From assembly GCF_016904885.1 (NCBI RefSeq), contig NZ_JADWYI010000001.1, positions 5,828,001 through 5,892,000 on the forward strand: DNA of 64,000 nt, written 5' to 3'. The notes under the pieces were generated by a model, which worked only from the letters and a program-made list of their open reading frames with translations, searched no databases and had not been told where the DNA came from. Both the position numbers and the translations under genes were made by a program. Shown here in pieces: positions 43,565-53,803 of the stretch. The stretch is from Archangium primigenium (GTDB lineage Bacteria > Myxococcota > Myxococcia > Myxococcales > Myxococcaceae). The number at the start of each line of letters is the position of its first letter. Positions within the stretch are counted from its first letter, which is position 1.

Positions 43565-43710
43565 GCCCCGCCCCGGCGGTCCAACGGGGGTGGCACCCAA
43601 GCGGGTCACGAAGGCCGAGACAAGAGCTGGAAAAACGGTTTAGTCTCTGAAAACCTGTCACCGTGATCCGCTCATGAGCCCTCCACTCCATGCGTCCGGT
43701 CGGGTCCCGC

Positions 43711-43944
43711 TCACGGCATGGCGGGACGATTCGGCGGCCGCCGGTGCCGGGAGAGCCGTGCCGCGACGATGGCGAAGGCCACGACGGCCACCGCCAGGAT
43801 CGCCACCCAGGCCCAGAGCAGGGGGCTGTGGACCACCTCCTGGTTCATCGACTCGCCCGCGGCTGGCATCCCCTGCGCGAAAGCCACCAGGGGAGCGAGC
43901 AGCAACAGCATCCAGGCCGGAACCCACCGTGTGTGTGTCATCAT
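43711..43944 (-). CDS. Small membrane protein
   Basis: 77 residues from ATG 43944 (second Met follows directly). Signal peptide WMLLLLAPLVAFAQG, a short polar part GMPAAGESMNQEVVHSP, one transmembrane helix LLWAWVAILAVAVVAFAIVA, then a basic tail RLSRHRRPPNRPAMP. It is divergent from the giant kinase gene (121 bp between starts). Conserved function is unknown; the topology (short periplasmic part, one helix, basic tail) would suit a sensor accessory. Confidence 0.6.
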   Translation of the reverse strand: MMTHTRWVPAWMLLLLAPLVAFAQGMPAAGESMNQEVVHSPLLWAWVAILAVAVVAFAIVAARLSRHRRPPNRPAMP

Positions 43945-44065
43945 GCGGGGACACTGGGCATGTCCCGTGGTGCCCACAAGAAGGGTGAGGCCGAGCCCCC
44001 GCTCCGGCCTCCCTCCTGGCTGGCTGCCCGCTTCCTTCCCCCTTGGACCCCCGTTCCCCCACGGC

Positions 44066-47000
44066 ATGTTGAACATTCCCGGATACACCCTGCGAGGAGC
44101 CATCAAGGCCACGGGCTCCAACCTGCTCTTCCACGCGGTGAGTGACGCGCACGGCACGCCCCTCATCCTCAAGACGCCCGTCAGCTCGGCGCTGGGCCCC
44201 CTGGCCATCGAGCGCTACCGCCGGGAGTTCCGCATCCTGGAGCGTCTTCAGGACGTGCGGGGTGTCACGCGGGTGCACGCGTGCGAGCTGCGCCAGGAGC
44301 GGCCCCTGCTGCTCCTGGAGGCGGTGGAGGGGCAGCCCCTGTCCGAGCTGGTGGGCCGTCCCTTCGAGGTGGCGCGTGCCCTGGAGCTGGCGTTGTCGGT
44401 GACCGGCACCCTGGCGGAGCTGCACCGCCGGGGGGTCATCCACAAGGACATCAAGCCCTCCAACATCATCGTCACCCCGTCCGGGGAGACGCGGCTCATC
44501 GACTTCGGCACCGCCACGCTCCAGCGCGTCGAGCACGTGGAGGCCGCCCCACCCTCGTTGATCGAGGGCACGCTGGCCTACCTCTCCCCGGAGCAGACCG
44601 GCCGGATGAACCGCGCGGTGGACTACCGCACGGACCTCTACTCCCTGGGCGTCACCCTCTACGAGCTGCTCACGGGCAGCCGGCCCTTCCAGGGGGCCGA
44701 CGCGCTCGAGTGGTTCCACGCTCACATGGCCCAGGCGCCCCAGCCGCCCCACGAGCGGGTGCCGGGCCTGCCCACCGCCCTGTGCGGCATCGTCCTCAAG
44801 CTGCTGGCCAAGGTCGCCGAGGAGCGCTACCAGAGCGCCGAGGGGCTCAAGGCGGACCTGGAGCGCTGCCGGGACAACCTGCCGCGCGGCCTCGACGAGG
44901 ACTTCCCCCTCGGGGTGCACGACTTCCCCTCGCGCTTCCAGCTGCCCCAGCGGCTCTATGGCCGGGACGCCGAGGCCCAGGCGCTGCTCGAGGGCCTGGA
45001 GCGCGTGTCGCGCGAGGCCCGGCCGGAGCTGTTCGTCATCCAGGGCTACTCGGGCATTGGCAAGTCCGCCCTGGTGCACGAGCTGCACAAGCCCGTCGTG
45101 CGTCAGCGGGGCTTCTTCCTGCATGGCAAGTTCGACCAGTTCCGGCGCGACATCCCCTACGCCACCATCGCCCAGGCCATCCGGGGACTGACCCAGCAGT
45201 TGCTGGCGAGCACCGACGAGGAGCTGGCGCGCTGGAGCCAGCACCTGCGCGACGTCTGGCAAGGCCATGGCCAGGTGCTCGTGGACGTGGTGCCGCAGTT
45301 GGAGCTCGTCGTCGGCGCGCAGCCCTTCGTTCCGGAGCTGCCCCCGGCCGAGGCCCGGCACCGCTTCAACCGCGTCTTCCGCCAGTTCCTCGGCGTGTTC
45401 TCCACGTCCGAGCACCCCCTCGTCCTCTTCCTGGATGACTTGCAGTGGGCGGACCTGTCCAGCCTCCAGCTCATCCATCACCTGCTCACCCACCCGGAGA
45501 CGCCGCCCGTGTTGCTCATCGGCGCCTACCGCGACAACGAGGTGGGGCCCGCCCACGCGCTCTTTCAGACGCTGGCGGGGCTGAGCCACGCGGGGGCGCG
45601 CCTGAACGAGCTGCGGCTCGAGCCGTTGAGCCTGGAGGACGTGGGCCAGCTCGTCACGGACGCCCTGCCCGGCGCGGGCCCCGCGGTCGTCGCGCCCCTG
45701 GCCACCCTGGCGCGCGAGAAGACGGACGGCAACCCCTTCTTCCTGCTGCAGTTCATGCTGACGCTCCACCAGGACGGGCTCCTGGTGCGCACCCCCGAGG
45801 GCCGCTGGCGCTGGGACGCCGAGGCCATCCGCGCCCGGGGCTACTCCGACAACGTCGTGGACTTCATGGCGGGCAAGCTGCGCCAGCTGCCGCGCGACAC
45901 GCTGCACCTGCTGCGGCTCGCCGCCTGCGTGGGCACGGCCGTCGCCCCGTCCATGCTCGCGCTGCTCTCCGGGCGCTCGGACGCGGAGGTGGACGTGGGC
46001 CTGGAGCCCGCGCTGCGCGAGGGCCTGCTCACGCGCGCCCGGCCCGAGGAGCGCTACCGCTTCCTGCACGACCGCATCCAGCAGGCGGCCCATGCCCTCA
46101 TCCCGGACGAGGAGCGCCAGGCGGTGCACCTGCGCATCGGCCGGTTGATGCTCGAGCGGCTCCCACCCGAGGACGTGGAGGCGCGGCTCTTCGACATCGC
46201 GAGCCAGTTCAACGCCGGCGTGGACTTGCTCGACGACGGCGCCGAGCGGCTGCGCGTGGCGCGCCTGAACGCCGAGGCCGGACGCAAGGCCAAGGCCTCC
46301 ACCGCCTTCGACTCGGCCCTCACCTACCTCGCCATGGCCGCGCGGCTCCTGCCCGACGCGCCGTGGGAGCACGAGCCGGCCCTCACGTTCCAGATCCAAC
46401 TGGACCGGGCCCAGTGCGAGCTCATGAGCGGCCACGGCGCCGAGGCCCGGGCGCTGGTGGAGGAGCTGCTGCCCCGGGCCCGGACCCGGCCGGAGACCGC
46501 GGCCGTCTACCGCCTCAAGAGCAGCATCCACGTGGCCAGCAGCCAGGTCCCCGCGGCCATCGCCTGCCTGGTGGAGTGCCTCACGCAGATGGGCGTGCCC
46601 ATGTCGCCCCAGCCCACCTGGGACGAGGTGCGCGAGGCCAACGAGGAGGTGTGGGCCCTGCTCGGCGCGCGCTCCATCGAGAGCCTGGTGGAGCTGCCGC
46701 GCATGGGCGATCCGGACATGGAGGCGGTGATGAGCGTGCTCGGCGCCCTGTTCGCCCCCGCGTACTTCACCGACACGCGGCTGCTCATCGTCAGCCTGTG
46801 CCGCATGGTGGCGCTGAGCATCCGCCACGGCAACAACGGCTTCTCCGCCCAGGGCTACGCCTGGTACGGCGTGGTGCTCGGCCCCACCTTCAAGCGCTAC
46901 CCGGAGGCCCACCGCTTCGGCCAGCTCGCCTGGGCCGTCATCGAGCGCCACGACATCGCGCACATGCGCGGCAAGGTGCTCTACATCCTCGAGGTCCTCA

Positions 47001-49342
47001 ACAACTGGACCCAGCCCCTCGGCGACTCCCTGGAGCTGTTGCACCAGGGCTTCCACCACGCGCTCCAGGCGAGTGATCTCCAGATCGCCAGCTTCTGCAG
47101 CAGCCACCTCGTCACGCTGCGGCTCATGCTGGGCCATGATCTGGCGGAGGTGGACCAGGAGTCCGTCACCCGGCTGGCCTTCCTGCGCAAGGCGAGCTTC
47201 CCGGACATGCAGCTCTTGGTGCTCCACATCCAGCGCTACGTGCGGCAGCTGCGCGGCGTATCGCCCTTCGGCACGCTGAGCGGCGAGGACTTCGACGAGG
47301 CGTCCTTCGAGGCCGGCCTGACCCCCGCGCGCATGAGCACCATGCGCTGCTGGTACTGGCTGCTCAAGATGCAGACGCGCTACCTGGCCGGCGCGTATGC
47401 CGAGGCCCTGGAGGCGGGGGACCGGGCCGCGCAGCTCGCGTGGGCCTCGCTCGGGCAGATTCAAATCCTCGACCTGCACCTGTTCCGCGCGCTCACCCTG
47501 GCGGCGTGCTACCCGACGCTGCCGCCCGAGCGGCGCGCCGACGCCCTGCGCCAGCTGCACGAGCACCACGCGCAGCTGGCCGAGTGGGCCACCCACCAGC
47601 CCGACAACTTCCGCGCCCCCGAGCGCATGGCCGCCGCGGAGCTGGCGCGGGTGCTGGGCCGGGACCAGGAGGCCGTGCGCGCCTACGAGGACGCCCAGCG
47701 CGCCGCCCGCGCCCAGGACTTCACCCAGCACGTGGCCCTGTCCTGCGAGCTCGCCGCCCGCTTCTGGCTGGAGCGGGAGCTCGCCACCGTGGCGGACGCC
47801 TACGCCCAGAAGGCCCGGGACGCGTGGGCCCGCTGGGGCGCCCTGGGCAAGGTCAAGCACCTGGACGCGCTCTGGCCCCACCTGGCCAGCTCGCCCACGA
47901 GCGAGGAGACCGTCACGGACACGGAGTCCACGCGCATCGACGCGCTCACCCTGGTCAAGGCCCAGCAGGCCATCTCCGGGGAGATCGTCCTCGAGCGGCT
48001 CGCCGCCACGCTGCTGCGCGCCGCCCTGGAGAACGCCGGCGCCCAGCGCGCGGCCCTGCTGCTGCCCCGGGGCGACAAGCTCGTCGCGGTGGCCGTCGTC
48101 GGGCCCTCGGCCGAGGACGCCACCCCCACGCCCGACGAGCGCCGCCTGCCCTGGACGCTCATCACCTATACGCGCCGCACCCGCGAGCACGTGCTCATCG
48201 GCGACGCGTCCCTGCCCCACGCCTTCTCCCGCGACCCCTGGCTCGAGCGCGGCCGGCCCCGCTCCGTGCTCTGTCTGCCCTTGCTGCGCCAGGAGGAGCT
48301 GCGCGGCGTGCTGTACCTGGAGAACGGCCTGGTCAGCAACGCCTTCACCCCCGCGCGCCTCGGGCTGCTCGGCCAGCTCGCGGCCCAGGCCTCCATCTCC
48401 ATCGAGAACGCCCGCCTCTACGCCGAGGTCCAGCGCGCCGAGGCGGCGCTGCGCGGGGCCAACGACGCCCTGGAGAAGCGCGTGGAGGAGCGCACGCTCG
48501 AGCTCAAGCGCGCCCAGGCGCGGCTGGTGGGCGCCGCCCGCGCGGCCGGCATGGCCGAGGTGGCCTCCAACGTGCTGCACAACGTGGGCAACGTGCTCAC
48601 CAGCGCCGTCGTCAACCTGCAGACCATGACCGAGACGGTGAGCGCCTCGCGCATGGGCCGCCTCAAGCAGGTCTCCTCCCTCCTGGAGTCGCACGCCGGC
48701 GACCTGCCCGACTTCCTCACCCGGGATCCCCGGGGCGCCCAGCTGCCCGCCTACCTGGGCGCGCTCGGCGATGAGCTGCTGCGCGAGAAGGCGCTGCTGC
48801 AAGAGAGCATGTCCGCGATGGGCAAACACATGGATCACATCCGCGCCATCGTCCAGGTGCAGCAGAACCACACCCGCGGCGCCCTGCTCACCGAGGAGTG
48901 TGATCTGTCCCAGCTCGTCGACGATGCCTTGAGCCTCCAGCTCCCCTCGCTCGTGCGCCATGGCATCGCTGTCTCGCAGGAGCTCACGCCCCTGCCGCCG
49001 GTGCGCCTGGACAAACACAAGGCCCTGCAAATCCTCGTCAACCTCATCAGCAACGCCAAGAACGCCATGCACGCGCTACCCGAGGAGCGCCGGCGGCTGC
49101 ACGTGCGGCTCTCGGCGGAAGGCAGCCTGGCGCGCATCCAGGTGGTGGACAGCGGCATGGGCATCGCCCCGGAGATCCGCGACCGGCTCTTCACCCAGGG
49201 CTTCACCACCCGCGAAGGGGGCCATGGCCTGGGGCTGCACTCCAGCGCGCTCGCGGCGAAGCGGCTGGGCGGCCGGCTCACCCTGGACAGCGAGGGCCCG
49301 GGCCAGGGCGCCACGGCCACGCTCGAGCTGCCGCTCGTGTGA
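44066..49342 (+). CDS. Trifunctional Ser/Thr kinase - ATPase - GAF - sensor histidine kinase
   Basis: 1758 residues from ATG 44066. Residues 8-275: eukaryotic-like kinase, with HRRGVIHKDIKPSNIIV (HKD in place of HRD), LIDFGTATLQR (DFG) and YLSPEQTGR. Residues about 290-700: STAND/AAA ATPase, Walker A GYSGIGKSA near 326 and Walker B LVLFLDDLQWADLSS near 451. Residues 700-1290: helical repeat region. GAF about 1295-1450 (LCLPLLRQEELRGVLYLENG). A coiled-coil linker leads to the phospho-His helix LHNVGNVLTSAVVNLQ near 1504, and HATPase to the end (NLISNAKNAMHA, VDSGMGIAPEI, HGLGLHSSALAAKRLGG). The set matches the multi-domain Hstk-type kinases of cyanobacteria and myxobacteria. Cytosolic; signals and partner unknown. 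Confidence 0.95.
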   Translation: MLNIPGYTLRGAIKATGSNLLFHAVSDAHGTPLILKTPVSSALGPLAIERYRREFRILERLQDVRGVTRVHACELRQERPLLLLEAVEGQPLSELVGRPFEVARALELALSVTGTLAELHRRGVIHKDIKPSNIIVTPSGETRLIDFGTATLQRVEHVEAAPPSLIEGTLAYLSPEQTGRMNRAVDYRTDLYSLGVTLYELLTGSRPFQGADALEWFHAHMAQAPQPPHERVPGLPTALCGIVLKLLAKVAEERYQSAEGLKADLERCRDNLPRGLDEDFPLGVHDFPSRFQLPQRLYGRDAEAQALLEGLERVSREARPELFVIQGYSGIGKSALVHELHKPVVRQRGFFLHGKFDQFRRDIPYATIAQAIRGLTQQLLASTDEELARWSQHLRDVWQGHGQVLVDVVPQLELVVGAQPFVPELPPAEARHRFNRVFRQFLGVFSTSEHPLVLFLDDLQWADLSSLQLIHHLLTHPETPPVLLIGAYRDNEVGPAHALFQTLAGLSHAGARLNELRLEPLSLEDVGQLVTDALPGAGPAVVAPLATLAREKTDGNPFFLLQFMLTLHQDGLLVRTPEGRWRWDAEAIRARGYSDNVVDFMAGKLRQLPRDTLHLLRLAACVGTAVAPSMLALLSGRSDAEVDVGLEPALREGLLTRARPEERYRFLHDRIQQAAHALIPDEERQAVHLRIGRLMLERLPPEDVEARLFDIASQFNAGVDLLDDGAERLRVARLNAEAGRKAKASTAFDSALTYLAMAARLLPDAPWEHEPALTFQIQLDRAQCELMSGHGAEARALVEELLPRARTRPETAAVYRLKSSIHVASSQVPAAIACLVECLTQMGVPMSPQPTWDEVREANEEVWALLGARSIESLVELPRMGDPDMEAVMSVLGALFAPAYFTDTRLLIVSLCRMVALSIRHGNNGFSAQGYAWYGVVLGPTFKRYPEAHRFGQLAWAVIERHDIAHMRGKVLYILEVLNNWTQPLGDSLELLHQGFHHALQASDLQIASFCSSHLVTLRLMLGHDLAEVDQESVTRLAFLRKASFPDMQLLVLHIQRYVRQLRGVSPFGTLSGEDFDEASFEAGLTPARMSTMRCWYWLLKMQTRYLAGAYAEALEAGDRAAQLAWASLGQIQILDLHLFRALTLAACYPTLPPERRADALRQLHEHHAQLAEWATHQPDNFRAPERMAAAELARVLGRDQEAVRAYEDAQRAARAQDFTQHVALSCELAARFWLERELATVADAYAQKARDAWARWGALGKVKHLDALWPHLASSPTSEETVTDTESTRIDALTLVKAQQAISGEIVLERLAATLLRAALENAGAQRAALLLPRGDKLVAVAVVGPSAEDATPTPDERRLPWTLITYTRRTREHVLIGDASLPHAFSRDPWLERGRPRSVLCLPLLRQEELRGVLYLENGLVSNAFTPARLGLLGQLAAQASISIENARLYAEVQRAEAALRGANDALEKRVEERTLELKRAQARLVGAARAAGMAEVASNVLHNVGNVLTSAVVNLQTMTETVSASRMGRLKQVSSLLESHAGDLPDFLTRDPRGAQLPAYLGALGDELLREKALLQESMSAMGKHMDHIRAIVQVQQNHTRGALLTEECDLSQLVDDALSLQLPSLVRHGIAVSQELTPLPPVRLDKHKALQILVNLISNAKNAMHALPEERRRLHVRLSAEGSLARIQVVDSGMGIAPEIRDRLFTQGFTTREGGHGLGLHSSALAAKRLGGRLTLDSEGPGQGATATLELPLV

Positions 49343-49380
49343 GGCGCGGGCGGGGGCCGCCTCCGGCTACGCTGCCGGGC

Positions 49381-50514
49381 ATGACCCCACCCCCGCATCC
49401 CCTGCTCGCCGCCGCCCGGCGTCTGGCGCCCGAGCTGGCCCGGCGCTCCGAGGAGATCGAAGCCGCCCGCCGGCTGCCCGCGGACCTCTCCCAACAGCTC
49501 GCCGAGGCCGGCTTCTTCCGCCTGGTGGTTCCCGAGGCGTACGGCGGCCACGAGCTGCACCCCGCGCACGTCATCGACGTCCTGGAGGCGCTGGCGTGGG
49601 CGGATGGGTCCACGGGCTGGTGCGTGATGATCGGCGCGCTCACCGCCATGTGCGCCGCGTGGCTGCCCGAGCCCGTGGCCCGCGCCATCTACGGCGTGCC
49701 GGACATGGTCACCGGCGGCGTGGCGGCGCCGCTGGGCCGGGCCGAGCGGGTCGAGGGGGGCTACCGCGTCACCGGACGGTGGGCCTGGGCCAGCGGCGCG
49801 CCCAACTGCCGCTGGCTGACGGGCGGCGCGTGGGTGACCCAGGACGGCCAGCCGGTGATGAATGGCGAGCGCCCGGTGAGCCGCATCTTCTTCTTCCCCG
49901 CCGAGGACGTCACCCTGCACGACACCTGGCACGCCGCGGGCCTGTGCGGCACGGGCAGCGTGGACCTGGAGGCGCGGGACGTCTTCGTGCCCGCCGAGCG
50001 CGGTCTGTCCCTGAGCACCGAGCGCCCCCGAATCGATCGACCCCTGTACCGCCTTCCCGCCTATGGCCTCTTGGCGGTGGGCATCCCCGCCGTGGCGCTG
50101 GGCATCGCCCGCCGGGCGCTCGACGAGCTGAGGGCGCTCGCGCGCCCCGCCCTGGCCCACCGGCCCGCGGTGCACACGGCCGTGGCCGAGGCCGAGGCCA
50201 CCCTGCGCGCCGCGCGGGCGCTGCTGCACGAGGCCGTCCACACGGCGTTCGAGGCCACGCGCCACCAGGACGCCACGCCCCGCCAGCGCGCCGAGCTGCG
50301 CCTGGCCTACGTGCACGCCACGCGGGAGGCCGCGCGGGTGGTGGACCGGATGTACGACGTGGCGGGCGGCGCGGCCGTGCACCGCGCGAGCCCCCTGCAG
50401 CGCTGCCTGCGCGACGTCCACGCCGCCACCCAGCACGCCATGGTGGGCCAGCCCCTGCGCGAACTCATCGGCGCGGTGCTGCTCGGCCAGGAAGCGAACC
50501 TCGCCACGCTGTGA
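49381..50514 (+). CDS. Acyl-CoA-dehydrogenase-fold flavoprotein (monooxygenase-like)
   Basis: 377 residues from ATG 49381. LPADLSQQLAEAGFFRLVVP and EAYGGHELHP begin the ACAD/HpaB fold. WADGSTGWCVMIGALTA, the flavin site VTGRWAWASGAP, and the C-terminal helical bundle (AYVHATREAARVVDRMYDVA) resemble group D flavin monooxygenases and desulfurisation-type enzymes rather than true acyl-CoA dehydrogenases: a catalytic Glu is not evident. It probably hydroxylates a small molecule with FMNH2 or FADH2 from a separate reductase. Starts 38 bp after the giant kinase stop, on the same strand. Confidence 0.83.
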   Translation: MTPPPHPLLAAARRLAPELARRSEEIEAARRLPADLSQQLAEAGFFRLVVPEAYGGHELHPAHVIDVLEALAWADGSTGWCVMIGALTAMCAAWLPEPVARAIYGVPDMVTGGVAAPLGRAERVEGGYRVTGRWAWASGAPNCRWLTGGAWVTQDGQPVMNGERPVSRIFFFPAEDVTLHDTWHAAGLCGTGSVDLEARDVFVPAERGLSLSTERPRIDRPLYRLPAYGLLAVGIPAVALGIARRALDELRALARPALAHRPAVHTAVAEAEATLRAARALLHEAVHTAFEATRHQDATPRQRAELRLAYVHATREAARVVDRMYDVAGGAAVHRASPLQRCLRDVHAATQHAMVGQPLRELIGAVLLGQEANLATL

Positions 50515-50586
50515 GTGCGGATCCCGCCTTCTCACCGCATGAGAAACGGGTAAACTGGAATTCCCATTCTTGAAGGGATTTCCCCC

Positions 50587-52020
50587 ATGCGTTCGAAGTC
50601 GCGGTCCGTTCTCATGACGATGATGTTGGGCGTGGCGCTCGCCTCCCCGGAGTCCCCCGCCGCCCCGCGCGAGGGCCTGGAGGTGCCCGTGGCCCTGGAC
50701 TGGACGGAGGCGCTGGAGCGCGGCGAGGGCACGGGCGAGCTCGTGCACACCCGCGAGGGCCTGCGCTACGAGCCCTATGCCGTCATGCGCCGGGCGGAGG
50801 GCCTGCGCCAGCTCACGGGCCTCTACACCTTCCCCGCGCGCACGCTGGCGCGCACGGTGGACACGCTCCAGCCCCGGCTCCAGGCGCAAGTCGGGCCCGG
50901 CATGGGCGTGGAGGTGGACGTCCGGGTGCGCACGGCCAGCGGCGCCTGGACCGAGTGGCGCACCTCCGAGGCGGGCGAGGCGGTGCGCCTGCCCCAGGCG
51001 GGCACGGAGGTCCAGGTCCGGCTCGCGCTCCTGGCGGACGAGCACGGCCGGGGCCCCCAGGTCCAGGAGGTCCGGCTGGAGGGCCTGCTCGAGGGCGCCC
51101 CGGAGCACGACGAGCCCCGGCCCCTGGCGGCCCTGGCCTACCGCGTCTTCGCCACGCGCGAGGGCCTGGTGGGCGGCACGACGGCCAACGGCCACGTCAT
51201 CAAGTCCAATGATCGCTTCGTGGCGCTGCCCTCGCGCCGGGGCCTCGCGTCCAACGGCGGCTCCGAGTACCAGGTCCGGGTCTGCTACCCCAAGACGGGC
51301 AAGTGCACGACCACGTCGGTCTGGGACGTGGGCCCCTGGAACACGAAGGATGACTACTGGAACGTCTCGAGCGTGCGCGAGATGTGGAAGACCCTGCCCC
51401 AGGGCAAGCCCGAGGCGCAGGCGGCCTACCAGGAGGGCTTCAACGGCGGCCTGGATCAATTCGGGCGTCGGCCGGCCAACCCCGCCGGCATCGACATCGC
51501 CGATGGCACGTTCTGGACCGACCTGGGCCTGAGCAACAACGACTGGGTGGACGTGACGTACCTGTGGACGTCCGGCGGCGGGACCACCCCGGCCCCGGGC
51601 CTGGTCATCGACAACAACAACGCCAGCAACGATCAGACCAAGGGCTACATCGAGCTGACCGGCGGCTGCTGGAGCGCCTCCACCAACGTCGCGGGCTACT
51701 ACGGCTCCAACTACCTGGCCTGCGCCACGGCGTCCGTGTCCGAGCCGGCCACGTTCTGGTTCTACCTGCCCGCGGCGGCCACCAAGACGATCGACGCCTG
51801 GTGGACCTCGGCGAGCGACCGCGCCACCGCCGCGCCCTTCGTCGTCTGGAACGCGAGCGGCACGCAGCTGGCCAACGTGAAGGTCAACCAGCAGCTCAAC
51901 GGCGGCCGGTGGAACACGCTCGGCACGTGGTCCTTCACCGCGGGCTGGAACAAGGTGCAGCTCAGCCGCTGGACCACCGCGGGCGCCTACGTCGTCGCGG
52001 ACGCCATCCAGGTGCGCTGA
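50587..52020 (+). CDS. Secreted protein with DPBB-like and golvesin-type C-terminal domains
   Basis: 477 residues. Signal peptide [20 protein letters not shown]. Residues about 40-180 are beta-rich ([20 protein letters not shown]). Residues 190-270, [20 protein letters not shown] and [25 protein letters not shown], match a double-psi beta-barrel like secreted actinobacterial RlpA/expansin-type domains. Residues about 335-477 ([40 protein letters not shown]) are a golvesin/Xly-type carbohydrate-binding jelly roll. Likely an extracellular cell-wall or polysaccharide-binding protein. A strong terminator follows. Confidence 0.85.
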   Translation: MRSKSRSVLMTMMLGVALASPESPAAPREGLEVPVALDWTEALERGEGTGELVHTREGLRYEPYAVMRRAEGLRQLTGLYTFPARTLARTVDTLQPRLQAQVGPGMGVEVDVRVRTASGAWTEWRTSEAGEAVRLPQAGTEVQVRLALLADEHGRGPQVQEVRLEGLLEGAPEHDEPRPLAALAYRVFATREGLVGGTTANGHVIKSNDRFVALPSRRGLASNGGSEYQVRVCYPKTGKCTTTSVWDVGPWNTKDDYWNVSSVREMWKTLPQGKPEAQAAYQEGFNGGLDQFGRRPANPAGIDIADGTFWTDLGLSNNDWVDVTYLWTSGGGTTPAPGLVIDNNNASNDQTKGYIELTGGCWSASTNVAGYYGSNYLACATASVSEPATFWFYLPAAATKTIDAWWTSASDRATAAPFVVWNASGTQLANVKVNQQLNGGRWNTLGTWSFTAGWNKVQLSRWTTAGAYVVADAIQVR

Positions 52021-52030
52021 GCCGCGCGGG

Positions 52031-52071
52031 GGTGACCGGGGCCGCCCCGGTCACCTCCCCCCCCTTTCTTT
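52031..52071 (+). terminator. Terminator after the DPBB/golvesin-type gene
   Basis: GGTGACCGGGG and CCCCGGTCACC form a perfect 11-bp stem with a 3-base loop (52031-52055), followed by a C-rich then T-rich tail (CCTTTCTTTC). Confidence 0.72.
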
Positions 52072-52151
52072 CAAAACCCAACAAAACGGAAATCCCCGGT
52101 GGTATCCTCCCGCTCCGAAGCCCCCTCGCTCCCGCCCCCCGGAGGACAGCC

Positions 52152-53123
52152 ATGACCCCCGAGAATTCGCACCGGTCCCACGCGCCGACGAAGTCGGCCT
52201 ACCCCACGCAGTCCGTCCTCCTCAAATGTTTCGGGCGGGACTGGTCGGTGCGGCCCAATTTCATGGCGCACGAGCACCAGGACGAGACCGGGGGCGTCTT
52301 CTCCATCTACACGCCCTACAAGCAGATCCTGCTGCGGCTCGCCAAGGAGAAGCACAAGCAGGCCCAGCAGGAGCAGTACAAGGCCTATCTGCAAAGCCTC
52401 ACCGAGCACGCGCAAGAACATGGAGCGAGCGAGACCTACAAGCTGGTCCAATCCACGCTGGAGGCGAACTACCAGTACGTGGCGGATCAGTCCTGGATGG
52501 GCAAGAAGATCGCCGGACATTCGCTGTCGATGATGGACACCTTCAGCAAGGGAGGCGTCTCGCTGCCCGGGTTCTCCGTGGCCCTGTCGCAGAGCGCCAA
52601 GAATCGCGCGCCGCCGCCCCTGCCCGAGGGCGCGTCCTTCCTCCAGCGCTGGTACCACCACTTTCAGTTCGTCAAGGGCTACACCGTGGCGCACAACGAC
52701 GCCTACAAGGACATGGGCATCGATCGTCACTTCACGCCCTGGTGGCTCACGGGCGTCGTGCTCATGGGCAAGGGCGTGATGGACCTGGCGCCGGGCTTCA
52801 CCTACGCGCCCATCAGCAAGCTGTACGGCCAGTTCACCGGCAACATGGCCCTGCTCTTCAATCCCGCCAAGGATTACGACACCTCGGACTTCCTCACGCG
52901 CACGATGCTGTACGCGGGCATGAGCGGCGCGGTCTACAAACAAACGATTCCCCGCCTCTTCATGGCCACGGCCAAATCGGGAGACCTGCGGGTGCGGATC
53001 CTCACCGTCTCCGCCTCGTTGCTCACGGGCGGCGCATACGAGTTCTACTGCGGCTTCAAGGCGGGCACGGGCTACATGCAGCGCGTGATGGACTACTTCA
53101 CGGTCGTCGAGAAGGACGAGTAG
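52152..53123 (+). CDS. Unknown protein with several hydrophobic segments
   Basis: 323 residues from ATG 52152, with GGAGG 8 bases upstream. The N-terminal third is charged and helical (ILLRLAKEKHKQAQQEQYKA). There are long hydrophobic or amphipathic stretches (WLTGVVLMGKGVMDLAPGFT, RILTVSASLLTGGAYEFYCG) but no clear signal peptide; a DRHF and FYCGFKAGTGYMQRVMDYF ending are notable. No motif is recognised. It may be a membrane-associated helical protein. The GST gene follows 38 bp later and may share the transcript. GC is slightly lower than in flanking genes. Confidence 0.72.
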   Translation: MTPENSHRSHAPTKSAYPTQSVLLKCFGRDWSVRPNFMAHEHQDETGGVFSIYTPYKQILLRLAKEKHKQAQQEQYKAYLQSLTEHAQEHGASETYKLVQSTLEANYQYVADQSWMGKKIAGHSLSMMDTFSKGGVSLPGFSVALSQSAKNRAPPPLPEGASFLQRWYHHFQFVKGYTVAHNDAYKDMGIDRHFTPWWLTGVVLMGKGVMDLAPGFTYAPISKLYGQFTGNMALLFNPAKDYDTSDFLTRTMLYAGMSGAVYKQTIPRLFMATAKSGDLRVRILTVSASLLTGGAYEFYCGFKAGTGYMQRVMDYFTVVEKDE

Positions 53124-53161
53124 GACGCTCCGCGCGAGGACGCGTAGACTGCGTCCTCGCC

Positions 53162-53782
53162 ATGATCAAGCTCTACCAGTTCCATCCCTCTGGGAATTGC
53201 TACAAGGTCCGGCTGCTGCTGCATCAGCTCTCGATTCCCTTCGAGACGCGGGAGGTGGACCTGGCCGCGGGCGAGGCGCGCACCGCGGAGTTCAAGGCGA
53301 TGAATCCCATCGCCAAGACGCCCACGGTGGAGCTGTCGCCCGGCGTGTTCCTCGCCGAGTCCAACGCCATCCTCTGCTACTTCGGCGAGGGCACGCCCTA
53401 TGTCCCCACGGACCGGCTGGAGCGGGCGCGGATGTTCCAGTGGATGTTCTTCGAGCAGTACAGCCACGAGCCCTACGTGGCGGTGGCGCGGGCCTGGCTG
53501 TCGTTCTTCGGCATTCCCCCCGGCAAGGAGCGCGAGCTGGAGGAGCGCATCCAGAAGGGCTACGCCGCGCTCGACATCATGGAGGGCGAGCTGTCCAAGC
53601 GGCCCTTCTTCGCGGGTGGGCACTACAGCCTCGCGGACATCGCGCTGTATGCCTATACCCACGTGGCGCACGAAGGCCGCTTCGACCTGGGGCGCTATCC
53701 GGCCATCCTCGACTGGTGCGAGCGCGTGCGCGCCCAGCCCGGACACGTGCGCATCACCGACGCCGTGCCCTCGCCGCGCTAG
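53162..53782 (+). CDS. Glutathione S-transferase family protein
   Basis: 206 residues from ATG 53162. The thioredoxin-like domain (1-80) has LYQFHPSGNCYKVRLLLHQL, where a Ser/Cys region replaces the usual catalytic Ser/Tyr pattern, MNPIAKTPTVEL (cis-Pro) and LAESNAILCYFGEGTPYVP (glutathione Glu-Ser pair). The helical domain contains FFAGGHYSLADIALYAYTHV, the N-capping box. Cytosolic detoxifying or reducing enzyme; specific substrate unknown. Confidence 0.93.
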   Translation: MIKLYQFHPSGNCYKVRLLLHQLSIPFETREVDLAAGEARTAEFKAMNPIAKTPTVELSPGVFLAESNAILCYFGEGTPYVPTDRLERARMFQWMFFEQYSHEPYVAVARAWLSFFGIPPGKERELEERIQKGYAALDIMEGELSKRPFFAGGHYSLADIALYAYTHVAHEGRFDLGRYPAILDWCERVRAQPGHVRITDAVPSPR

Positions 53783-53803
53783 CGCGGGCGCTCGGCTCCC
53801 ACG

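Noticed and set aside
43674-43988. Plus-strand 104-residue frame between the ADH and kinase genes
   Set aside because: It is Arg/Pro-rich and opposite the small membrane protein gene, which has a convincing signal peptide and helix.
43658-49072. Very long open frame on the minus strand opposite the giant kinase
   Set aside because: Antisense shadow of the kinase gene; low-complexity His/Arg/Ala/Gly content and no domain.
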